From positions 1-32,126 of IMG/VR virus record IMGVR_UViG_3300023179_006775: DNA of 32,126 nt; one strand, written 5' to 3'. Both the position numbers and the translations under genes were made by a program. This DNA comes from a virus. Under the pieces are notes generated by a model, which worked only from the letters and a program-made list of their open reading frames with translations, had not been told where the DNA came from and did no database searches. Of the stretch, positions 1 to 7,181 are shown in pieces; positions within the stretch are counted from its first letter, which is position 1; each line of letters opens with the position of its first letter.

Positions 1-316
1 CTAAACAGTTAGTGGCCACATAAAGAAAGTTTCTTTCAATTAGACTTTTAAAGAATAATGTTGTTAAACCGGCATAGACAAATATCATAAGGTCTACACT
101 AGGTAGTTTGTCATTTTGTGCCATTAATACTGCAAATAAGGTAGGGATACTGGCAAAGTGCAGAAGAACTATTGTTAGCCATCCTAATGTATGGGCGCTT
201 ATACGTCCTAAATGATTACGCAGAAACTCCCATACATTTACAGGAATATGTGCTACAAAGCTACCTGTAGATGATAGTGCTTTTTCAAATTTATTTGTAG
301 AAGATGTGTCGGCCAA
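1..316 (-). CDS. Small membrane protein, 3' end outside window
   Basis: An open frame runs from a TTG at 316-314 to the window edge with no stop, giving 105 codons. The product starts MADTSSTNKFEKAL and has two hydrophobic segments, about residues 43-66 (around GWLTIVLLHFASIPTLF) and 76-90, separated by a short polar loop; a basic segment precedes the first one. An in-frame TAG lies four codons before the TTG, no ATG or GTG occurs in the first part of the frame, and a GAAAGGG stretch lies about nine bases upstream, so TTG is the best start. It overlaps the end of the SleB gene by 26 bases, suggesting translational coupling. It is probably an inner-membrane protein expressed with the hydrolase, but a holin-like role is only a guess. 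I do not recognise the family with certainty. Confidence 0.7.
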   Translation of the reverse strand, partial: MADTSSTNKFEKALSSTGSFVAHIPVNVWEFLRNHLGRISAHTLGWLTIVLLHFASIPTLFAVLMAQNDKLPSVDLMIFVYAGLTTLFFKSLIERNFLYVATNCL

Positions 317-872
317 TTTTAGCTACCCTTTCTCGTTTCCAACCCGGATTAATGTAGTCTGCATGGAAATACAGTGCATGAGTAAGACTAGGAAGTCTAA
401 ACCCTTCTAGTAAAACTTTTTTAGCCACTTCCATACTTTCCTCGTATATATCAGAATGTTTTGGTTTAAAATTTACATTTCTATCACACACCCAACTAAA
501 TTGGCATAAAACTTTATCATAGATAAAATTCTTCTGATATATCACCTTGCAAATATCTCCAGGAAATTTTCCATCGCTATTAGCACGGTTAAGAGTTACT
601 TGTGCAACAGCTACCTTACCTTCAAATGGTTCAGATCCTGCTTCGTGATATATATTCTTGGCAAGGCAACCTAATTGCCTTTCTCTCATTTCAGCTGTGA
701 TTTTAGATGCTTCTAAGTTTTCTACTGATCCTATTCTATGCTTTACTGCCCATGACAACATATTAATAGAAAAGTATAAACCAATCATCATCATAAGAAC
801 ACCTAGAACAATAGCAACCTTTGTCTTGGTGCTCTTTCCTGCATGTTCCCTATCTAGCGTAATTTCAGTCAT
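291..872 (-). CDS. SleB-type cell wall hydrolase, N-terminally membrane anchored
   Basis: The 193-residue product is a probable peptidoglycan hydrolase. Residues 18-43 form one hydrophobic segment (VAIVLGVLMMMIGLYF...), likely a signal anchor that leaves the enzyme on the periplasmic side. Residues 68-193 match the SleB/hydrolase_2 fold: the CLAKNIYHEAGSEP block carries the likely catalytic Glu77, followed by GKVAVAQVTLNRA, the CQFSWVCD stretch and the family's closing YFHADYINPGW...IGRHIFYK. In phages this family serves as a lysis enzyme or a virion-associated lysin; the anchor favours a lysis role. The start is supported by a strong Shine-Dalgarno (AAAGGAGGTC) four bases before the ATG. It is the first gene of a unit separated from the glycan island by about 100 bases with its own promoter-like sequence. 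Confidence 0.88.
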   Translation of the reverse strand: MTEITLDREHAGKSTKTKVAIVLGVLMMMIGLYFSINMLSWAVKHRIGSVENLEASKITAEMRERQLGCLAKNIYHEAGSEPFEGKVAVAQVTLNRANSDGKFPGDICKVIYQKNFIYDKVLCQFSWVCDRNVNFKPKHSDIYEESMEVAKKVLLEGFRLPSLTHALYFHADYINPGWKRERVAKIGRHIFYK

Positions 873-876
873 TTCT

Positions 877-886
877 GACCTCCTTT
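877..886 (-). promoter_or_regulatory. Strong ribosome binding site of the SleB gene
   Basis: The minus strand reads AAAGGAGGTC, nearly complete complementarity to the 16S rRNA 3' end, four bases before the ATG at 872. It is much stronger than sites in the island genes I checked, which suggests the hydrolase is translated at a high level. Confidence 0.8.
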
Positions 887-895
887 CTCGTTAGC

Positions 896-911
896 GGTAA
901 GAATAATTACC
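896..911 (-). promoter_or_regulatory. Short hairpin in the SleB leader
   Basis: The minus strand reads GGTAA-TTATTC-TTACC, a perfect five-base-pair stem with a six-base loop, between the promoter-like sequence and the ribosome binding site. It is too weak and lacks the T-run of a terminator. It may be a 5' mRNA stabiliser or chance in AT-rich sequence. Confidence 0.35.
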
Positions 912-917
912 TTAATT

Positions 918-946
918 TCTATATTTTACACTGAAAAGGGTCAAAA
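918..946 (-). promoter_or_regulatory. Sigma70-like promoter upstream of SleB
   Basis: In the 106-base gap after the methyltransferase gene the minus strand has TTTTGA, a 17-base spacer and TATAGA; an alternative -35 is TTGACC with a 15-base spacer. It points at the SleB gene, 46 bases further on. The rest of the gap (947-978) is AT-rich with no clear terminator. Confidence 0.45.
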
Positions 947-978
947 ACAATTGATTTATCTATCTTTAAAAACTAAAT

Positions 979-1761
979 TTAATCTCTTACTATTTCTAGA
1001 TAATAATATGGTCTGTAAATCTCATCATAGTCAGACGCCAGAACGTTATTTTTAATTCTAAACTTATTGTACCTAATCATAGGTTCAAAAATTTCTACTG
1101 GTCCTGCACCCTTGCTCCCATTTTCACATAACCAAATTACTCCGTCGTCTGTAAGATAGTTGCCAATGCTGTCAAAAAACTCTTCATGACTTCTCCATCC
1201 CACATCACTTAGGATTCTAGTTTGATCGTCATCTAAGTCTGGATTTATTCCTGCACTATGTGGGGGATTACCAATCACTAAATCAAAACGTTCATGAGCC
1301 GGTAGTAGGGAAATTCTATCTAAATTGTACGCTACAACTTTATCTTGAACATTATTCTTTTGAATAGTTTTATTAGCATATTCTATAGCACGATCATGTA
1401 GATCCATTAGAGCAAGAGTTTCACAAAGTCCCCAATCCATCATTTCAAATCCACAGTATCCAGGACCTGAGCACCAATCGAGGCAACGGTTGAAAATTCT
1501 ATCAGGATTTAAATTTTTATAAAGTAAAGGGAATTGTGATCCCCAACTTCTTCCGCCACCATCTAGTCCCCATTCGTCGTAGACTTTAAATTTGTTAGGA
1601 CCTTTAGTTTCATAAGGTCTACAAACCCACTTTGCATCTACATAATCAAATTCTAAATGATACCAACGGTAATAATTATCTTGTATGCGAGGATTTTCCG
1701 CAGGGTCAAACACTGGTTCGTAATAATCTACCGGTAAACTAGAATCTGTAGGTCTTCTCAT
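979..1761 (-). CDS. Class I SAM-dependent methyltransferase with NPPH motif
   Basis: The product, 260 residues from the chosen start, has a GGGRSWGSQ block, a Rossmann glycine motif (LDWCSGPGYCGFE), an acidic strand end (LALMDLHDRAIEYA) and VIGNPPHSAG, the motif IV of amino- or amide-directed methyltransferases such as the HemK/PrmC and N6-adenine families. The substrate is unknown. The frame is open 16 codons upstream to an ATG at 1809, but that start lies inside the previous gene; the ATG at 1761 has TAAGGA just before it, overlapping the previous stop codon, so I prefer it. It is paralogous to the 3852-4562 gene (shared GGG...WCxG and GNPP blocks). As last gene of the island it ends about 100 bases before the lysis-type unit. 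Confidence 0.78.
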   Translation of the reverse strand: MRRPTDSSLPVDYYEPVFDPAENPRIQDNYYRWYHLEFDYVDAKWVCRPYETKGPNKFKVYDEWGLDGGGRSWGSQFPLLYKNLNPDRIFNRCLDWCSGPGYCGFEMMDWGLCETLALMDLHDRAIEYANKTIQKNNVQDKVVAYNLDRISLLPAHERFDLVIGNPPHSAGINPDLDDDQTRILSDVGWRSHEEFFDSIGNYLTDDGVIWLCENGSKGAGPVEIFEPMIRYNKFRIKNNVLASDYDEIYRPYYYLEIVRD

Positions 1762-1769
1762 GTTGTTCC

Positions 1770-2321
1770 TTATTTTGTTCCAATAATCATAAATCTTGAA
1801 AAACTCCAAGATGGATATTCAAAGTCTAATTGACCTTTATATTTAATCTGTGACAACGGGTAATTGTTAATAAACGCATTTATGTTTTTACTATTCACAA
1901 CGTGATCATCATGTTTCATATTATTTCCCTGTAATACCACCCTTGTACCTTTAGGAATATTATTAAACCAATGATTGGTATCGAAATGTTCAGTGCTAGT
2001 ATTGATTATTAAATCGGCTTGTGGTTGGATATTATTACAATCTTCTGTAACGGCTTTAAATTTCCAATCCTGCCATACCCAATTTTCGTTAATTAAATCT
2101 GCCATTGACTCGCAAGCAGGGTCAACATCATAACTTCGGATCTTTTTAACTTTAAATTTTGAACGACTCAGTAAAAGGAATGCTGTAATACCATACCAAC
2201 CTCCGTAGATAGCAGTTGATTTGCTGATCCACCTAGTTTTTTCTAATTCTTTGCAAAGCCAAATTTTACTACTAATCTGCCCACTGCTGAACGCATCTTT
2301 TAATTGTTGATTTTCCATCAA
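1770..2321 (-). CDS. Putative SAM-dependent methyltransferase, small
   Basis: The 183-residue product has a compressed class I methyltransferase pattern: AIYGGWYGITAFLL in place of the glycine motif I, then IRSYDVDPACESMADL with the acidic residue that would hold the SAM ribose, then DLIINTSTEHFD where motif IV is expected, and a C-terminal SFSRFMIIGTK strand. It lacks the NPP motif of its neighbours, so it probably acts on another group, perhaps a hydroxyl or carboxyl. The first ATG overlaps the stop of the SGNH-like gene upstream by four bases (ATGA-type coupling). Similar proteins occur among marine phage hypotheticals as far as I recall. The family call is moderate and the substrate unknown. 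Confidence 0.6.
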   Translation of the reverse strand: MMENQQLKDAFSSGQISSKIWLCKELEKTRWISKSTAIYGGWYGITAFLLLSRSKFKVKKIRSYDVDPACESMADLINENWVWQDWKFKAVTEDCNNIQPQADLIINTSTEHFDTNHWFNNIPKGTRVVLQGNNMKHDDHVVNSKNINAFINNYPLSQIKYKGQLDFEYPSWSFSRFMIIGTK

Positions 2322-3076
2322 TGATAGTTACCATACAAAGGAAGTTCTATCCTATTTCTAGGGCTTATGTATTTTGCCTTAAGTCGACCGAAAATTTCAG
2401 CCTGTTCCCCTGTACAGGTAAAGTCTATATTTTTACAAACTTCATCTAGATAAAGTTTACTTTTGTCAGTTATTAAATCTTTTAAGTATTGTTCTGCATA
2501 ATGGTAATGTTCTATTGGATCGGGGTGGCCATCTTCAATTGATGAAAATTCTTGCAGGGATTGATTAGTAACACAATGTTGAAAAATTTTTTTGGACATT
2601 GAAATTTCTTTGCTAGATAAATCTAAAATTTCATTGTGTAAAAAATGTCGATTATCCAAAGACATTACAAACCTATTTTTAATACCAAGTGTATCGAACA
2701 ATTGTACAGAATTGACAATCATTAACCATGTATCGTATATCCCATAGTTTTGTTTCCAAAAATGATTTTTCAAGAACTTTGTTTTTTCAGTACTAGGCCA
2801 ATTTTGAGGACCTCCATGGCAACACCAGCTAGGGTCGCCGTTTATTTCTTCTAACCAATTTAATCTACCAAAATTTGTTATGCCAATTAATACCAAATCA
2901 TTTTTATTAAACTTATAAAATTCGTTAGCCTCAATTAATCTATTATGAACCATTCTATTCGAAGATCCGGGCATACCTAAATTATAGTACTCATCAAAAT
3001 TGATTCCTATAAAATCAGCCCAAGTAGGCCAATAAAACCAATGCGTAAAACTACACCCAAAAGCAAAGCATCTCAT
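2318..3076 (-). CDS. SGNH/GDSL-hydrolase-like protein (paralog A)
   Basis: The 252-residue product starts MRCFAFGCSFTHW: a beta strand ending in G-C-S, with Ser9 in the nucleophile position of SGNH hydrolases. An NLGMPGSSN block (residues 32-40) fits the conserved Gly and Asn blocks that shape the oxyanion hole. Near the end EDGHPDPIEHYHYAEQYL (residues 181-198) supplies the Asp/His pair. This family includes esterases and sugar O-acyl transferases or deacylases; with no signal peptide it should act in the cytoplasm, probably on a sugar intermediate. It is one of six such proteins in the window and sits back to back with paralog B, with which it shares PTWADFIGINFDEYYNLG-type sequence, so tandem duplication is likely. 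Confidence 0.62.
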   Translation of the reverse strand: MRCFAFGCSFTHWFYWPTWADFIGINFDEYYNLGMPGSSNRMVHNRLIEANEFYKFNKNDLVLIGITNFGRLNWLEEINGDPSWCCHGGPQNWPSTEKTKFLKNHFWKQNYGIYDTWLMIVNSVQLFDTLGIKNRFVMSLDNRHFLHNEILDLSSKEISMSKKIFQHCVTNQSLQEFSSIEDGHPDPIEHYHYAEQYLKDLITDKSKLYLDEVCKNIDFTCTGEQAEIFGRLKAKYISPRNRIELPLYGNYH

Positions 3077-3855
3077 AGATTTTTCAACTTAGTGTCATTA
3101 ATAAAATTTTTCAACTGAACCTTATAAGAAGAATACCAGTTCTGTTGGGATCGTAAGGTGTCAAATTGGAAATTTTGTTCGCAATAATTGAAAAACTTTT
3201 CAGAAGATTGATTAACAAAATCTGGAAAATATTTTTTAAAATAATTGTAATGTTGTTTGATAGAAGGATGGCGATCAGTAGTTCCGTCTTCAAAAGTATA
3301 CCCTAACATTTCTCCCGCGGGCATGGTTGTTATTGTAAAGTTATCAATGTCGTCTTTAATCGAATGAAGATCATAAAATTGATTTAATAAAGAGTTTGTT
3401 TCGTTGTTTTGATATTGAAAGTTAATGTTAGAAACTGCCCCATAAACAATGTGTAGAACATTAAGGCTGTTTAAAATAACCTTTATGGTTTTAAGAGCAA
3501 GCAGAGACCGATAAGATGAAAAATATACACTGTCAAATTCTTTTGCCCATAACTGCTGTAATCTGTCGTGATAATGTTTAAGAGGAAATATGTCGCCGCT
3601 GTGATTCCATTCCTTCTTATCTTTATTATAGATGCTGAACCTGCCAAAGCCAGTGGTTCCGATTAAAATAAGATCGGTATTATTAAAATTGTAAATATCA
3701 TTGGCTTTAATTATCTGATCAACTATAAATGTATTTGATGATCCCGATATACCTAAATTATAATATTGGTTAAAATTTATTCCTACAAAATCAGCCACAG
3801 TTGGCCAATCATGAGAAGTATAACTACAGCCAAAGGCAAAACATCTTTCTTTCAT
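3073..3855 (-). CDS. SGNH/GDSL-hydrolase-like protein (paralog B)
   Basis: The 260-residue product begins MKERCFAFGCSYTSHDW with Ser11 as likely nucleophile, followed by PTVADFVGINFNQYYNLG and GSSNTFI, nearly the same order as paralog A. The C-terminal His block is TDRHPSIKQHYNYFKKYFP (near residue 215). It overlaps paralog A by four bases and the preceding methyltransferase by four, so this is a tightly coupled translational chain. A minus-strand ORF at 3111-3293 lies inside it in another frame and is a shadow. Enzymatic activity is not demonstrable from sequence; it could be an acyl transferase or esterase acting on sugars. Confidence 0.6.
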   Translation of the reverse strand: MKERCFAFGCSYTSHDWPTVADFVGINFNQYYNLGISGSSNTFIVDQIIKANDIYNFNNTDLILIGTTGFGRFSIYNKDKKEWNHSGDIFPLKHYHDRLQQLWAKEFDSVYFSSYRSLLALKTIKVILNSLNVLHIVYGAVSNINFQYQNNETNSLLNQFYDLHSIKDDIDNFTITTMPAGEMLGYTFEDGTTDRHPSIKQHYNYFKKYFPDFVNQSSEKFFNYCEQNFQFDTLRSQQNWYSSYKVQLKNFINDTKLKNL

Positions 3856-4562
3856 TTTACTTTAATATGCGCTATTTTTAAACTAGTATCGCGAGGCATC
3901 ATATCTATAACATTTGTGATTACAAAGCCTGCTGGCTCGCCAATTTTTTCACTGAAATAAGTGAATACTGTTTCATGTAAGGTAATAAAAACATCAGCAT
4001 CCTCTGTAATATAATTTTTCAAATTGTTAAAACATTCCCGATGACACTCAAACTCTTCATCTACAGCTAATCTTAGACTATGATTGATATGTTCATCCGT
4101 CAAGTTATCTTTTTTACCTTGTTGAATAAAATAATCACCATTCATACTATTAGGCGGGTTCCCTACAACAAGATCCCATTTTTCAGTTAATGGAATACTT
4201 GATACCACGGGCGTTATATAACCTTTAACACGGCTTTCGTATCCTAAGTTTTTGGCATTCTCTAATGAAACATTTACTGCTACATCGTAATAATCACTAA
4301 CGGTTAAATTTTCACATTTACCATGAGTTAAAATTTCAAAACCAATTATAGAATGTCCACAACACCATTCGTAAGCATTTACATACTTAGGTTTTCCGTA
4401 GTCAGATAGGGCACGTAGGAAATAATGCCTATAATCACCGCCACCACCATCTAAATACCATGGATGATAAAGTTTTTGACCGTTAGTTAAAATTGAAAAC
4501 TTAGATTCATGGGCGTTCATTCCTTCTAACACCTGTTGATTATTTGTAGGCCAGAGTTTCAT
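3852..4562 (-). CDS. Class I SAM-dependent methyltransferase with NPPN motif
   Basis: The 236-residue product has an N-terminal LDGGGGDYRHYFLRAL block, the YEWCCGHSIIGFEIL glycine-type motif I, a SDYYDVAVNVSLENA acidic loop and DLVVGNPPNSMNG as motif IV. The layout matches the 979-1761 gene closely (GGG, W-C-x-G, GNPP), so the two are paralogs with different C-termini. GNPP motifs are typical of amide or amine N-methyltransferases, but this lineage sits in a glycan island and the acceptor is unknown. The start ATG overlaps the stop of an 18-codon mini-ORF (ATGA), and the 3' end overlaps the next SGNH-like gene. Confidence 0.75.
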   Translation of the reverse strand: MKLWPTNNQQVLEGMNAHESKFSILTNGQKLYHPWYLDGGGGDYRHYFLRALSDYGKPKYVNAYEWCCGHSIIGFEILTHGKCENLTVSDYYDVAVNVSLENAKNLGYESRVKGYITPVVSSIPLTEKWDLVVGNPPNSMNGDYFIQQGKKDNLTDEHINHSLRLAVDEEFECHRECFNNLKNYITEDADVFITLHETVFTYFSEKIGEPAGFVITNVIDMMPRDTSLKIAHIKVK

Positions 4563-4615
4563 TCAGTATCTTTAAAAAGTATATAATCGCAGGCTGTAAA
4601 CGGTGAGTGTCTCAT
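4559..4615 (-). CDS. 18-codon mini-ORF coupled at both ends
   Basis: Between the stop of the SGNH-like gene (4612) and the start of the methyltransferase (4562) the minus strand encodes MRHSPFTACDYILFKDTE and a stop. Its ATG overlaps the upstream TGA as ATGA, and its own TGA overlaps the downstream ATG as ATGA. That double overlap is the junction style of real gene pairs in this island. It may be a leader peptide that carries ribosomes across the gap, or the last trace of a deleted gene. I recognise no domain in it. Confidence 0.4.
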   Translation of the reverse strand: MRHSPFTACDYILFKDTE

Positions 4616-5403
4616 ATTAGCCATTTAAAATTAGGATAATTGTTTTTTAGAAAACAATGATATTCTTTGTTCCTTGTGTCAGACTTAGGATAAGATTTAA
4701 AAAAAAATTCATTTACAGTTTTATTATAAAATTTTTCTGACTCATCTGTATAATATTTGGGAAAAAACTTTTTTACATAAGAAAAATGACGAGGCTGGCC
4801 CGGATGGCCGTCTAATCCATGATCATCATTCACACTATGGCATTCATTTTCGCAGCGATAATCGTCGATGGCTGGAATATCTTCTATAAACTGAAAATGG
4901 GTCCTAAATTTTTCTAATGTATTTGAACCTAATGAAAGATCTTTTTCTAGTATAAATTTAGAATTCATGCCTTGAAAAATTTTGTGGTCAACATTTATGA
5001 AATTTAAAAAAGATTTTATTTGTATAACAGCATTTGATGTTCTTAAACAAGCCCAATCTAAATTCCAAAGCTCGTTAAAAAATCCTTCGAACTTAGACCA
5101 GTCTTGTAAACCTGCCTGTTTAATAGAATTTTGCCAATTGTATAAATCGCCCGTTGGCCAAGCACTTCGATGGTCATACCAGGTCAATCTGTTTACACCA
5201 GTTGTGGCAACAAAAATTACATCCGTGTCTTTGTTAAATTTATATTTTAAATTGTCTTCGTGTACAGTATCTAGTATATAGGTGTGATCACATCCACCTC
5301 GACCGTGGTTATAGTATTCGTCAAAATTTACCCCTATACAATCAGCCCATGTAGGGTATTGCCATTTTGTAAAACTACATCCATAAGCAAAAAATCTTTT
5401 CAT
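4612..5403 (-). CDS. SGNH/GDSL-hydrolase-like protein (paralog C)
   Basis: The 263-residue product starts MKRFFAYGCSFTKWQYPTW with Ser10 as likely nucleophile, followed by ADCIGVNFDEYYNHGRGG, an insertion-free match to the start of paralogs A and B. The C-terminal block LDGHPGQPRHFSYVKKFFP holds the Asp/His candidates in the same D-x-H-P-(x)4-H spacing. No signal peptide is present. It lies four bases after the E1-beta-like gene's stop and runs into the mini-ORF that leads to a methyltransferase, repeating the SGNH-then-methyltransferase order seen again at 3076-979. The function is inferred only at the level of ester chemistry on a small or sugar substrate. Confidence 0.6.
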   Translation of the reverse strand: MKRFFAYGCSFTKWQYPTWADCIGVNFDEYYNHGRGGCDHTYILDTVHEDNLKYKFNKDTDVIFVATTGVNRLTWYDHRSAWPTGDLYNWQNSIKQAGLQDWSKFEGFFNELWNLDWACLRTSNAVIQIKSFLNFINVDHKIFQGMNSKFILEKDLSLGSNTLEKFRTHFQFIEDIPAIDDYRCENECHSVNDDHGLDGHPGQPRHFSYVKKFFPKYYTDESEKFYNKTVNEFFFKSYPKSDTRNKEYHCFLKNNYPNFKWLI

Positions 5404-5406
5404 AAA

Positions 5407-5949
5407 TTAATTTAAGTAATATAATTCTGGATATTCAACTAACACATGCACACTCCTACTCGTGTAGGCATTTTTATAACTATCAAAAATACTGTTTTTA
5501 TCTACTAAATCATGAAAGGTTATGTTTTTACACATGCTTTTGAATTCATTGAAATAGTTTCCCTTATGTTGATGACCCGGGTCTAAGGGTTTGTCACTAC
5601 CCTTACCTAGTCTAACTAATAAACTAATGTCTTTTCCGGTCATTAACTTAAATTTATCAATATGATTGATAAGCTGATTAGCTGCCAAAATAATAAAATC
5701 CCATCTAGGATAAAAAGTTACTACGGTTTTACCAGTCATAGCAATACCGAGGCTCATACCCATCTGACTTTCTTCCATCACTGGCAATTCTACCATTGCC
5801 TGTTTGTCAACATTGGTCAGTGTTGTACTCATAGGGTTACCGGCATAGACAATTTGCTGTCCTATAAAAACAACATCCGACTGTTGGCCTAGCCAAGTCA
5901 TAGATTGTGTTAAAGCATCTTTATATGGGGTCATTTGTGGATTAGTCAT
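5407..5949 (-). CDS. Transketolase/E1-beta-like pyrimidine-binding domain
   Basis: The 180-residue product corresponds to the PYR domain of thiamine-diphosphate enzymes (the beta subunit of pyruvate dehydrogenase E1 and relatives). It has PYKDALTQSMTWL at the N-terminus, ELPVMEESQMGMSLGIAM with Glu59 in the place of the cofactor-activating glutamate, and FYPRWDFIILAANQLINHIDKF, the typical phenylalanine-rich strand and DQI-like helix. The usual C-terminal transketolase domain is missing; normal E1 beta subunits are about 325 residues. Its partner, the PP domain, is most likely the gene at 14222-14851, nine kilobases upstream. In glycan pathways such pairs may add a two-carbon branch to a sugar. 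Confidence 0.75.
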   Translation of the reverse strand: MTNPQMTPYKDALTQSMTWLGQQSDVVFIGQQIVYAGNPMSTTLTNVDKQAMVELPVMEESQMGMSLGIAMTGKTVVTFYPRWDFIILAANQLINHIDKFKLMTGKDISLLVRLGKGSDKPLDPGHQHKGNYFNEFKSMCKNITFHDLVDKNSIFDSYKNAYTSRSVHVLVEYPELYYLN

Positions 5950-6775
5950 TTTTATATTTTTGAATGCATGTAATTATATTTTCTGCTATTACTTTATGAC
6001 AACTAGGACTAGGATGATGATCTTTAGGGGTAATCTCAAATTCATTTTCGTCCCATTTAATCGTAAGCTCAGGATTGTATCCCTTATTTTGCATAGTTCC
6101 TGGGTGCATCAAATCCTCGATACTACGATAACGTATTCCTTTATATTCAAATTCTATTAACCTTTCTTTTAACCATGGATCATTATCTATTAACCTTAAA
6201 TACTCACTTGGCCAAGTATGAACTAGCGTTTTAATTCCATAACTTTCGCAATCTATTAAAAAAGATTTTACATATTCAAATCCACTGCGAATATATTGTT
6301 CTATCCAAGAATCCAAACTTAATTTTTCTCTTTCTAAGAATTTCAAAAAGAATTTTTTATTTTCTTCTTGATTACAGGCATGAAATGGCAAATTAAATTG
6401 TTTCCCATCAATCTCAAATTTAAAATTATCTCGCTCCCATTGAGTAAATTGGAAAACAAGATAAGAAATATCAGATTGTTGAAGTTTATGATTAAAACAA
6501 TCTTTCCACCAATTTACTGCTCCCTGATTACTTCCCCCGTTATGAGGATGGACTAATTCAAAGGTATCAAAATACTGGGCCACCAGTCGAGGGTATCGTA
6601 TCCTTTCAGCAAATTTCAAATGAGTTTCTCTAATCATTTTAGGATCGTACTGATCTGGTGGTGGTTCATCTAAACTTGGCAAATTGCTGTAATAGTAAAG
6701 TCCCTGTCCCCACGTGAAACTACAACCTGCAAAGATCATACCTTTCACAACTCTAGCATCTATTTTACTTTTCAT
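5942..6775 (-). CDS. SGNH/GDSL-hydrolase-like protein (paralog D)
   Basis: The 277-residue product has KGMIFAGCSFTWGQGLYYY at residues 11-29, with Ser19 as likely nucleophile, HNGGSNQGAVNWW as Gly/Asn block and PKDHHPSPSCHKVIAENI near the C-terminus as the Asp/His block. It is more diverged from paralogs A-C: the N-terminus is longer, and the region after the nucleophile carries an extra YSNLPSLDEPPPDQYDP loop. It overlaps the E1-beta-like gene downstream by eight bases and the small helical gene upstream by eleven, so it belongs to the same coupled series. A role in acylating or deacylating a sugar is inferred from context. Confidence 0.62.
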   Translation of the reverse strand: MKSKIDARVVKGMIFAGCSFTWGQGLYYYSNLPSLDEPPPDQYDPKMIRETHLKFAERIRYPRLVAQYFDTFELVHPHNGGSNQGAVNWWKDCFNHKLQQSDISYLVFQFTQWERDNFKFEIDGKQFNLPFHACNQEENKKFFLKFLEREKLSLDSWIEQYIRSGFEYVKSFLIDCESYGIKTLVHTWPSEYLRLIDNDPWLKERLIEFEYKGIRYRSIEDLMHPGTMQNKGYNPELTIKWDENEFEITPKDHHPSPSCHKVIAENIITCIQKYKND

Positions 6776-7181
6776 CGTTAGTCCAACTTATTTCCCAATC
6801 CTTAAAATCTGCGGCTAGGCAATCCACCTTATAATCTAATCTGCCGCCTACTATTTCTTGAATTTTATTTTTTCCCGTATTACGTATACCATTAAGACCG
6901 TGTGTCAATGCAAGATTTCCTTCTTTCATGCCTCTACGATAAGCAGATTCATTATGCCAAATATGTAAATTCATTTGACTTACAACCACAATCGCACGAA
7001 TAGTTTCTGCTGTAATTTTCGCATCCGTTTCATTTAATACAACCTGTATATCATGAACTATATCTGCGATTTCTTCGCTATAGTCCTGCTTATGTTCAGG
7101 AATAAACACTTCTTTGAGTTGTACTATGCTTAAACGATCAATTAAATCGCCTAATGTATGTAAATATTTTCTTTGGGTCAT
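6765..7181 (-). CDS. Small helical protein of unknown function
   Basis: The 138-residue product starts MTQRKYLHTLGDLIDRLSIV and looks all-helical: heptad-like stretches at about 8-25, 32-55 and 57-75, then a polar stretch with NLHIWHNESAYRRG and NTGKNKIQEIVGG. No catalytic motif or membrane segment is evident. Small proteins with a similar LGDLIDRLSIVxLK opening occur, as far as I recall, beside glycosyltransferases and nucleotide-sugar genes in bacteria, but I cannot name the family. It overlaps the SDR gene upstream by four bases (ATGA) and the SGNH gene downstream. Start and frame are well supported by these overlaps. Confidence 0.65.
   Translation of the reverse strand: MTQRKYLHTLGDLIDRLSIVQLKEVFIPEHKQDYSEEIADIVHDIQVVLNETDAKITAETIRAIVVVSQMNLHIWHNESAYRRGMKEGNLALTHGLNGIRNTGKNKIQEIVGGRLDYKVDCLAADFKDWEISWTNDEK

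Noticed and set aside
658-894. Plus-strand ORFs, for example 658-894, 5662-5892, 15798-16031, 24591-24794 and 25428-25721
   Set aside because: Each lies opposite a well-supported minus-strand gene with recognisable motifs, has no domain or ribosome binding site of note, and reads as the reverse frame of that gene.
1762-1809. N-terminal extension of the NPPH methyltransferase from the ATG at 1809
   Set aside because: It would overlap the previous gene by 40 bases; the ATG at 1761 has a well-placed TAAGGA.
3111-3293. Minus-strand ORF of 60 codons inside SGNH paralog B
   Set aside because: It is in another frame of a gene whose C-terminal His block lies in the same region; its Ile/Leu-rich product is what AT-rich sequence gives by chance.
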